DNA of 62,048 nt from an uncultured Collinsella sp. (lineage in GTDB: Bacteria; Actinomycetota; Coriobacteriia; Coriobacteriales; Coriobacteriaceae): contig CABUUJ010000004.1 of assembly GCA_902494715.1 (NCBI GenBank), positions 1 to 62,048 of the forward strand, written 5' to 3'. A program made the position numbers and the translations under genes. A model generated the notes under the pieces. The model had not been told where the DNA came from. It saw nothing but the letters and a program-made list of their open reading frames with translations, and ran no database searches. Of the stretch, positions 55,647-62,048 are shown one piece after another; position 1 is the first letter of the stretch, and each line of letters opens with the position of its first letter.

Positions 55647-57110
55647 CTACTCGTCGTGCTTCTCCTCGCGGCGTGCAGCAGCGCGTGCGTCGTGGATGCC
55701 CTTGATCGCGGCATGGCGAGCCGTTCGGGCATCATGGATGGCGTCGCGAGCCTCGGCGGTCGTCGCCTTGGCAGAGCGCAGCTTGGCGGCCAGATCGGGG
55801 TTGGTTTCGGCGACCGCGGTAATCGCGGGGCCGTCGAGCTCCTCTTGCGTGGGCTCGGCCAAAAAGTCGATAGCATACTGGGCGGCCACCATGGAGCCCT
55901 TTGCCAGCACGGTCTCGTCAATCTTGTAAAAGCAGGAATGCTGGGCGTACGTGGCGCCAATCTTGGGGTTGCGCGTACCTACAAAGGCGAGTACGCCCGG
56001 TACGCGGCGCAGGTACTCCGAAAAATCCTCGCCCGAAAGCGTGCCGCGGTAATGGCCTTGACCGGTGGGACCCAGGCATTTGATTACAGCCTGACGACAA
56101 CGCTCGCTCGAGGCGGCGTCGTTTTCGACCTTGTAGTTGGCGATGGTGTAGTCGGTGAGCTCTGCCTCGGCGCCCAAGGCGGCCGCGGTATGCTCCACGA
56201 TGCGGCGCATAAGCTCCGGCATTTCCTCGTGGGTCGAATCGCCGTAGGTGCGCACCGTGCCAGCGAGGTAGGCCGTGCCGGCGATAACATTGCGCGCGGT
56301 GCCGCCGTGCAGCTCGCCGACGGTGATGACAGCCGGCTCATAGGGGCTGATCTCGCGCGAAACGATGGTCTGCAGGGCATTGACGATCTCGGCGGCCACC
56401 ATGACGGCGTCGTGGCCGCGTTGGGGCATGGCGCCATGGCACGAGGTGCCGCGGACATCAATGCGGAACCAGTCGGTATTGGCCATGCGCGGACCGGGCT
56501 CGCAGCTTACGGTGCCGGCGTCGACCTCGCTCCAGATATGCGCGGCGTAGGCACCATCGACGCCGTCGAGCACGCCCGTGCCGATCATGAGCTTGGCGCC
56601 CTGGCCGTTTTCCTCGCTGGGCTGGAAGACGATGCGGACTTCGCCGTGGATGTCGTCGGTCATATGGCGCAGGATTTGCAGCGTGCCGAGCATCATGGCG
56701 ATATGGCAGTCGTGGCCGCAGGCGTGCATGCAGCCCTCGTTGACGCTGGTGAACTCTTCGCCGGTCTGCTCGGTGACGGGCAGGGCGTCGATGTCGGCGC
56801 GCAGCAGGATGCGGCGGCGTGGCGTGCCGTCCTCGCGATAGGCGTCGGGCGCGGTGCCGCGAAGGGTCGCCACAAGGCCTGTCTTAAGGGGACGCTCGTA
56901 GGGGATATTCATGGCATCGAGCTGGTTGGCGATGTCGGAGGTCGTGCGCTCTTCGGCGAGGCTCAGCTCCGGGTGCTTATGGAAGTGGCGGCGCTGCTTG
57001 ATGATATAGGGTTCAAACTCGGTAGCGATATCTTTGATGGCTGCGGTGACGTCGTCAGCCGCGCGAGCCTCGGTCGCCGCCATAATCTGCTGTGCCTTGG
57101 TCTTCGTCAT
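55647..57110 (-). CDS. M20-family metallopeptidase (amidohydrolase) with helical tail
   Basis: A cytoplasmic, probably dinuclear zinc hydrolase of 487 residues. Metal-site motifs are HACGHDCH, QPSEENGQGA and GTSCHGAMPQRG, as in hippurate hydrolase, IAA-amino-acid hydrolase and N-acyl-amino-acid deacetylases. The family is about 390 long; the extra is a 30-residue N-terminal helix and a C-terminal tail of about 60 residues with repeated DAR and AIHDARTARH. ATG 57110 is chosen for AAGGAG, 10 bases upstream. It is divergent from the next amidohydrolase gene. Confidence 0.88.
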   Translation of the reverse strand: MTKTKAQQIMAATEARAADDVTAAIKDIATEFEPYIIKQRRHFHKHPELSLAEERTTSDIANQLDAMNIPYERPLKTGLVATLRGTAPDAYREDGTPRRRILLRADIDALPVTEQTGEEFTSVNEGCMHACGHDCHIAMMLGTLQILRHMTDDIHGEVRIVFQPSEENGQGAKLMIGTGVLDGVDGAYAAHIWSEVDAGTVSCEPGPRMANTDWFRIDVRGTSCHGAMPQRGHDAVMVAAEIVNALQTIVSREISPYEPAVITVGELHGGTARNVIAGTAYLAGTVRTYGDSTHEEMPELMRRIVEHTAAALGAEAELTDYTIANYKVENDAASSERCRQAVIKCLGPTGQGHYRGTLSGEDFSEYLRRVPGVLAFVGTRNPKIGATYAQHSCFYKIDETVLAKGSMVAAQYAIDFLAEPTQEELDGPAITAVAETNPDLAAKLRSAKATTAEARDAIHDARTARHAAIKGIHDARAAARREEKHDE

Positions 57111-57278
57111 GGTCGATTTGCTCCTTGCTGGGTTGATCGCAAAATCGTACAGGCTCTCTTCAGTATGCCACCTGCCGCTAGGGCTGGTAAAGTTGCCGTT
57201 TGCCGCTTGGGGTTTTGTTACAAGGGCGGGGGAGTACACTCGGGGGTGTTGAATTTCCTGCCAGAGATGGGGATGCCC

Positions 57279-58928
57279 ATGCAACATATCGATCGGATTA
57301 TCCGCTCCAAGAACGTCTTTACCGCGCAAGACGGCATCGATACCGCCCGCGAGCTGGCGATTGCCATCGCAGGCGACCGTATCGTCGCAGTCGGTGCGCC
57401 CGATGACGTGATTGCCGCCGCGCCTGCCGCCACGCCTGCCGCCACGCCGGTTATCGACTACGGCGAGCAGTTTGTCTGCCCAGGTTTCCATGACGCTCAT
57501 CTGCACTTCTTCCATACCTCGGTCGGCTCCTCGCCGTACATGCTCATGGATATGGGCACGTCCGAGGCGGCGTTGGTGCAACATGCGCTCGAGTTTTCCC
57601 AGGACCTGCCCGACGACGCTTGGGTTGTGACGCAGGGCTGGCGCGACTACCGTTGGGACCCGCCCGAGCATCCTACCAAGGCGTCGCTCGATGCGGCATT
57701 CCCCGATCGTCCCTGCGTTATGTATTCGGGCGACGGGCACACGCTTTGGCTCAACAGCCGCGCACTCGAGGCACTCGGCGTCACGCGCGACAGCGAGCCA
57801 CCAGCAGGCGGCAGTTACGACAAGGATGCAAACGGCGAACTCACGGGCATTGCTCACGAGGCGGCTGCCATGCAGCTGCTACCGCGCTGCCTTGAATGGC
57901 TGGGCGAGGATCGCATTGCAAGCGCTTACGCCGATCAAATGAGGCGTATGGCCGAGCAGGGCATCACCTCGATCTGCGATATGTCGCTCATGCCCATGCC
58001 GGGCTGCGATTTTATCCGCGACGACGTCTACGACAAACTGCAGGCAGCCGGCAAGCTGGGCATCCGAGCCCATCTGTTCCCCACGCTGTTGGATGACCAG
58101 TCGCGCTTGGAAGAGCTGCAGACCCGCTACGCGAACAACGCGCTGCTCTCGGCGCCAGGCTTTAAACAGTTCTTCGACGGCGTGTCGAGCGAGCATACGG
58201 CGTATCTCACCGAGCCCTATACCAATCCGCGCTTCCCGGGCGACCAGGGCCGTCTGACGGTTCCTGCCGAGCGTATGCGCAAGCTGGTCCTCGCTGCCGC
58301 GGAGCGTGGTCACACCGTGCGCATCCACGTCATCGGCGACGGTGCCATCCATGCCGCGCTCGATATCTTTGAGGAGGCCGCCGAACTGTATGGCCTGCCC
58401 CAGCACAGTCATAACACGCTCGAGCATCTGGAGAACCTCTTGCCCGAGGACATCGATCGCCTGCGCAAGCTCAACGTGGTTGCTTCGAGCCAGCCCTGCC
58501 ACATTACACTCGACCCGGGTGGACCGGAGCGCGACCTGGGCCTGGAGCGCAGCCGCATCATGTGGCCGTTTGCGACCTATAAGCAGCGCGGCATCCGCCA
58601 AGCCTTCGGCACCGATAGTCCCATCACAGCCGTTACCAGCATGAACGTGCTCTACACGGCCATCACGCGCCAAGACCCCAAAAGCCACTGGCCCGAGGGC
58701 GGCTGGTTACCGAGCGAGCGTATCGATGCGGCAACAGCTCTGCGCAACTACACCCTGGGCAGCGCCTACGCGGCAGGCGACGAGCAAAACCTCGGCAGCT
58801 TGGAGCCCGGCAAGTATGCCGACCTGGTAGTCCTGGACCAAAACCCGCTCATCATCGATCCCCAAGAGCTCCAGACCACTAAGGTTCAGGCCACCTACCT
58901 GGCAGGCAACTTGATTTACGAGCGCTGA
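57279..58928 (+). CDS. Amidohydrolase-family protein (YtcJ-like)
   Basis: A metal-dependent hydrolase of 549 residues. The metal motif HDAHLHFF (about 73-80), the late HVIGDGAIHAALD and the aspartate in FGTDSPI fit amidohydrolases of the YtcJ group, as does the C-terminal LEPGKYADLVVLD. Substrates in the group are N-acyl amides and similar compounds, not identified here. Starts at 57273 or 57267 are also possible. I chose ATG 57279 because GATGGGG lies 6 bases upstream. A terminator follows. Confidence 0.87.
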   Translation: MQHIDRIIRSKNVFTAQDGIDTARELAIAIAGDRIVAVGAPDDVIAAAPAATPAATPVIDYGEQFVCPGFHDAHLHFFHTSVGSSPYMLMDMGTSEAALVQHALEFSQDLPDDAWVVTQGWRDYRWDPPEHPTKASLDAAFPDRPCVMYSGDGHTLWLNSRALEALGVTRDSEPPAGGSYDKDANGELTGIAHEAAAMQLLPRCLEWLGEDRIASAYADQMRRMAEQGITSICDMSLMPMPGCDFIRDDVYDKLQAAGKLGIRAHLFPTLLDDQSRLEELQTRYANNALLSAPGFKQFFDGVSSEHTAYLTEPYTNPRFPGDQGRLTVPAERMRKLVLAAAERGHTVRIHVIGDGAIHAALDIFEEAAELYGLPQHSHNTLEHLENLLPEDIDRLRKLNVVASSQPCHITLDPGGPERDLGLERSRIMWPFATYKQRGIRQAFGTDSPITAVTSMNVLYTAITRQDPKSHWPEGGWLPSERIDAATALRNYTLGSAYAAGDEQNLGSLEPGKYADLVVLDQNPLIIDPQELQTTKVQATYLAGNLIYER

Positions 58929-58950
58929 CGTTCATACCGCACCGTTAAAC

Positions 58951-58996
58951 GCGGCTCGGGCAGTCTACTTTGGGATGGCGCTCGAGCCGCATTTGT
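58951..58996 (+). terminator. Terminator of the amidohydrolase gene
   Basis: GCGGCTCG (58951-58958) pairs with CGAGCCGC (58983-58990), followed by ATTTGTTTG. The loop is 24 bases. Confidence 0.7.
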
Positions 58997-59111
58997 TTGC
59001 CGATGGGGGTTCGTTAGGAGCGTCCCCGCTCTGTTGGATTTGGGCGCGGGGTTGAGGTGCTGCTGTCTCGTGCGCTCAATTTGGACATCAGCAATGCTGA
59101 CTCTTAGTGTT

Positions 59112-59440
59112 TTGCATACTTCCCATTACAGATTGCATAAAAAGGCTGGGATGTTCTTCCTGATCCTGATGTACCCCCGCCCGTGCCGTGCAAAAAACGG
59201 AGTATTCAGCACCACGAGCTCTGCCGGTGCCGCTGCGGCTGAGTAACGTTGCGGAGATTGACGTCATTTTGGGCTCCGGTACGGCGCGAAGTACGTCCAT
59301 TTGTCCCAACGGGGTCTGCCCACCGACCAAAACCGCCCGCTGAAGGCGTTCTTGGGACCAATAAGGTATGTCCGGCGCGTATGCAGCCGTCCTGGCTTGC
59401 TGAATACTCCCAAAAATGCACGGTGCTTCCCAGGGGACCC
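59112..59440 (+). repeat. Family A element, copy A3 (divergent)
   Basis: Same plan as A1 and A2, though the sequence between the arms is largely different: TTGCATA twice, GTACCCC, the stem CCGTGCA with TGCACGG, an A-rich internal loop, and GGAGTATTCAGCA (59199-59211) pairing with TGCTGAATACTCC (59398-59410). Compared with A1, a G-C pair in the outer stem is C-G here, a compensating double change. Confidence 0.8.
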
Positions 59441-59533
59441 GTGCGCGCAGCGAAAACCATACCCACGTTCCTATCCGCATCGCCATTTTGCTGCACTGAC
59501 TTTTCTGAATGTCGGGCCCGAATTAGTTAGCCT

Positions 59534-59680
59534 GCCTCCCGTGTGGCTCCGGAGGGGCGGGGCATAAGGTTTATCGCGAGTTCCGCACGAGCCGAAGGCC
59601 ACTTAATGTGGCCTTCGTGCGAGCAGGACTGCCCGAGCAGGAAACCTTACGCCCCGCCCCTCCGGAGCCACACGGGAGGC
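59534..59680. repeat. Family D nested palindrome, copy D2
   Basis: Outer arms 59534-59572 and 59642-59680 are 39 bp long with one mismatch, beginning GCCTCCCGTGTGGCTCCGG. A weaker extension reaches out to about 59526. Inside is a second hairpin, GAAGGCCAC with its partner around TTAA. It ends 170 bases before groES. Confidence 0.92.
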
Positions 59681-59699
59681 ATCGCTAAGTTATCCCCCG

Positions 59700-59849
59700 G
59701 CATTCAGAAAATCTAAGTGCCAAAAAATAAGATTTTTTGACTCCGTGTTGTATAACCCGCCATTCGTGGGTACCATTCAACGCGTACGCAAACAAAAAAG
59801 GGTTAATTCGCGTGGTATAACCGCGCGGCCCAAAAAGGAGGAGACAAGC
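59700..59849 (+). promoter_or_regulatory. Leader of groES
   Basis: TATAAC occurs at about 59751 and 59816, in the repeated context GTATAACC, and could be the -10 of tandem promoters. I see neither a CIRCE nor a HAIR operator. AAAAAGGAGGAG is the groES ribosome binding site. Confidence 0.35.
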
Positions 59850-60143
59850 ATGTCGTCTTTGAAGCCGCTTGCAGATCGTGTTCTGGTCAAGCCCGACGAG
59901 GCCGAGCAGAAGACCGCTTCTGGTCTGTATATCGCCAGCAACGCTCAGGAGAAGCCGCAGCGCGGCACCATCGTTGCCGTTGGCGCCGGCAAGGTCAACG
60001 ACAAGGGTGAGCGCATCCCCATGGACGTCAAGGTCGGTGACGTTGTCATCTACGGTAAGTTCGGTGGCAACGAGGTCAAGGTCGACGGCGAGAAGTATCT
60101 GCTGATGCGCGCCGACGACATCTACGCTGTCGTCGAGGCCTAG
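59850..60143 (+). CDS. groES: Co-chaperonin GroES
   Basis: The 97-residue lid of the GroEL chaperonin. It begins MSSLKPLADRVLVKPDEAE and has the mobile loop (TASGLYIASNAQEKPQRG, about 21-38) that binds GroEL, and ends with KYLLMRADDIYAVVEA. It forms a heptamer. ATG 59850 follows AAGGAGGAG. groEL follows after 96 bases, in the standard order. Confidence 0.97.
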   Translation: MSSLKPLADRVLVKPDEAEQKTASGLYIASNAQEKPQRGTIVAVGAGKVNDKGERIPMDVKVGDVVIYGKFGGNEVKVDGEKYLLMRADDIYAVVEA

Positions 60144-60239
60144 TCTCGTCAGAATCTCTGATTCGTCTTTGAACGCGTCCGCCGCATAGGACTCGGAAGC
60201 GGCGACGCGAGTCACATTTCTTTTGGAGGATTACCTACC

Positions 60240-61877
60240 ATGGCAAAGAACATTACGTTCAACACCGATGCCCGCGCTAAGCTCGCCAAGGGCGTCAACA
60301 CTCTGGCCGACGCCGTTACCGTCACCATGGGCCCCAAGGGTCGCTACGTTGCGCTGCAGCGCACGTTCGGTGCCCCGACCATCACCAACGACGGCGTTTC
60401 CGTCGCCAAGGAGATCGAGCTCGAGGACAACATCGAGAACATGGGCGCTCAGCTGGTGAAGGAGGTCGCCACCAAGACCAACGACACCGTGGGTGACGGC
60501 ACCACCACCGCAACTCTGCTCGCTCAGGCCATCGTCAACGACGGTCTGCGCAACGTCGCCGCTGGCGCCAACCCGCTGGCCATCCGTCGCGGCATCGACA
60601 AGGCCGTCAACGCCGCCGTCGCCGAGATGAAGAAGCAGGCTAAGCCGGTCGAGACCAAGGAGCAGATTGCTTCCGTCGGCACCATCTCTGCCGGTGACCC
60701 CGAGGTCGGCGAGAAGATCGCCGAGGCCATGGAGGTCGTGGGCAAGGACGGCGTCATCACCGTCGAGGATTCCCAGACGTTCGACATCACCATCGACACC
60801 GTCGAGGGCATGCAGTTCGACAAGGGCTATGTCTCCGCTTACTTCGTCACGGATAACGACCGCATGGAGGCCGTGATGAAGGATCCGTACATCCTCATCA
60901 CCGACCAGAAGATCTCCAGCGTTCAGGACATCATGCCCGTTCTCGAGGCTGTCCAGCGCGCTGGCCGTGGCCTGCTCATCATCGCTGAGGACATCGACGG
61001 CGAAGCTCTGCCTACCCTGGTCCTCAACAAGATCCGTGGCGCCCTCAACGTCTGCGCCGTCAAGGCCCCGGGCTACGGCGATCGCCGCAAGCGCATTCTC
61101 GAGGACATCGCCGTCCTCACCGGTGGCCAGGCTGCCCTGGACGAGTTGGGCGTGAAGGTCGCTGACATCACCGCCGATATGCTCGGTACCGCTAAGTCCG
61201 TCACCATCTCTAAGGACAACACCGTCGTCGTCGGCGGCGCTGGCTCCAAGGAGGCCATCGACGCCCGTATCGCTCAGATTAAGGGCGAGATGGAGAACAC
61301 CACCTCTGACTTCGACCGTGAGAAGCTCCAGGAGCGCCTGGCCAAGCTCTCCGGTGGCGTTGCCGTCATCAAGGTCGGCGCTGCTACCGAGTCCGAGCTC
61401 AAGGAGATCAAACATCGCGTCGAGGACGCCCTGCAGGCCACCCGCGCTGCTGTCGAGGAGGGCATTGTCGCTGGCGGCGGCGTCGCCTTCATGGACGCTG
61501 CTCCTGCGCTCGATGCCGTCGAGATCGATGACCCCGAGGAGAAGATCGGCGTCGACATCGTCAAGAAGGCTCTGACCGCTCCGGTCGCCACCATCGCCAA
61601 GAACGCTGGCTTTGAGGGCGCTGTCGTGGTCGACAAGGTCGCCGAGCTGCCCGCCGGCCAGGGTCTCAACTCTGCCAACGGCGAGTGGGGCGACATGATC
61701 GAGATGGGCGTCCTCGACCCCGTCAAGGTCAGCCGCGTCACCCTGCAGAACGCTGCTTCTGTCGCCAGCCTGATCCTCATCACCGAGGCCACCGTCTCCG
61801 ATGTGCCCAAGAACACTCAGCTTGAGGACGCAATCGCTGCTGCTACCGCTGGTCAGCAGGGCGGCGGTATGTACTAA
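60240..61877 (+). CDS. groEL: Chaperonin GroEL
   Basis: The 545-residue chaperonin, with ATP-site motifs VTMGPKGR and GDGTTTATLLAQ, the hinge and apical regions of normal length, and the C-terminal tail GGQQGGGMY. It lacks no obvious residue. ATG 60240 has TGGAGGA upstream. The operon has groES then groEL, and a long nested hairpin just after the stop codon. Confidence 0.97.
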   Translation: MAKNITFNTDARAKLAKGVNTLADAVTVTMGPKGRYVALQRTFGAPTITNDGVSVAKEIELEDNIENMGAQLVKEVATKTNDTVGDGTTTATLLAQAIVNDGLRNVAAGANPLAIRRGIDKAVNAAVAEMKKQAKPVETKEQIASVGTISAGDPEVGEKIAEAMEVVGKDGVITVEDSQTFDITIDTVEGMQFDKGYVSAYFVTDNDRMEAVMKDPYILITDQKISSVQDIMPVLEAVQRAGRGLLIIAEDIDGEALPTLVLNKIRGALNVCAVKAPGYGDRRKRILEDIAVLTGGQAALDELGVKVADITADMLGTAKSVTISKDNTVVVGGAGSKEAIDARIAQIKGEMENTTSDFDREKLQERLAKLSGGVAVIKVGAATESELKEIKHRVEDALQATRAAVEEGIVAGGGVAFMDAAPALDAVEIDDPEEKIGVDIVKKALTAPVATIAKNAGFEGAVVVDKVAELPAGQGLNSANGEWGDMIEMGVLDPVKVSRVTLQNAASVASLILITEATVSDVPKNTQLEDAIAAATAGQQGGGMY

Positions 61878-61903
61878 GGCCGACAAGGTCTAGAACTCCC
61901 ACC

Positions 61904-62048
61904 GGGAATCCGGGGGCGGGACGGGGACTTCTCTCCGGAACGTCCTCGGACATGCAAAGAGGCTCCGCATCGCGCTTCGCGCTGCGGAGCCTCTTTGCGT
62001 CCTGCGGAATATTCCGGAGAGAAGTCCCCGTCCCGCCCCCGGATTCCC
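61904..62048. repeat. Family D nested palindrome, copy D3, cut at window edge
   Basis: Outer arms 61904-61940 and 62012-62048 are perfectly complementary over 37 bp. Inner arms GCAAAGAGGCTCCGCA (61954-61969) and 61983-61998 are perfect over 16 bp and look like the groEL terminator. Between them lie 13-base unpaired flanks containing TCCT and GGA on both sides. The arm may continue beyond the window. Confidence 0.93.
61954..61998. terminator. Terminator of groESL (inner stem of D3)
   Basis: A 16-bp perfect stem with A-rich start and TTT end, loop of 13 bases. Confidence 0.8.

Noticed and set aside
55656..57266. A long in-frame extension upstream of the amidohydrolase gene
   Set aside because: It runs antisense through the M20 gene, which has clear metal-site motifs, and there is no ribosome binding site at its beginning.

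Overview
The window is GC-rich and densely coding, with no rRNA, tRNA, phage or CRISPR locus visible. Gene content points to a gut anaerobe of the Coriobacteriia, most likely Collinsella or a close relative. The main clues are a 1593-residue BadF/HgdC-type activase and 2-hydroxyacyl-CoA dehydratase fusion, a DUF6020 membrane protein, an AmaP-DUF2273-Asp23 envelope cluster, a MetAP with an N-terminal SEC-C motif, and many short palindromic repeats between genes. The genus is an inference from gene style; nothing here proves it.

Layout. 141-6729: DNA alkylation repair (ogt), a CLC-type anion channel, a GyrI-like protein and a MacB/FtsX-type ABC exporter. 6730-9553: a repeat-rich island with an XRE membrane regulator and a small conserved protein between two copies of a 300-bp element. 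9554-17864: phosphofructokinase, a C45-like amidase, M18 aminopeptidase, D-2-hydroxyacid dehydrogenase, methionine aminopeptidase, a radical SAM protein and an alpha/beta hydrolase. 18076-20337: a GGDEF-like/REC/HD-GYP regulator with an Hpt partner. 20446-24731: an amino-acid ABC operon (binding protein, two permeases, ATPase) ending in a gamma-glutamyl hydrolase, on the minus strand. 25109-30703: dxs, an HD-domain protein, a CmpB-like membrane protein, and the ammonium channel with its PII protein. 30778-32803: a TetR/MFS efflux pair with visible operators. 32919-41181: a HAD phosphatase, a candidate type I toxin-antitoxin locus, then TetR, the giant dehydratase fusion and a 3-hydroxyacyl-CoA dehydrogenase. 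41269-50217: a sulfotransferase remnant, DUF389 and OPT transporters, coaX, dCMP deaminase, a NifU-like protein, lgt and the DUF6020 protein. 50383-62048: yebC, the envelope stress cluster, YitT, a zinc-ribbon membrane protein, two amidohydrolase-type enzymes and groESL.

The most unusual feature of the window is its intergenic DNA. I see at least eight families of inverted-repeat elements, here called A to H. Several have arms that change in a compensating way between copies, so the hairpin rather than the sequence is conserved. Family A (about 300 bp, three copies) has two conserved long-range stems around an A-rich internal loop, and looks like either a structured RNA or a non-autonomous mobile element. 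Family D consists of hairpins nested inside long, nearly perfect outer arms of up to 39 bp; two of these bracket groESL. Family C looks like REP sequences of the kind moved by RAYT transposases. At several loci the palindrome begins at the stop codon of the gene upstream.

The best candidates for something undescribed are family A, the nested D palindromes, the 33-codon peptide with a convergent antisense promoter at 33862-34124, and the 21-bp perfect hairpin that ends exactly at the start codon of the HAD gene. All functional claims about these are inferences from sequence pattern alone.
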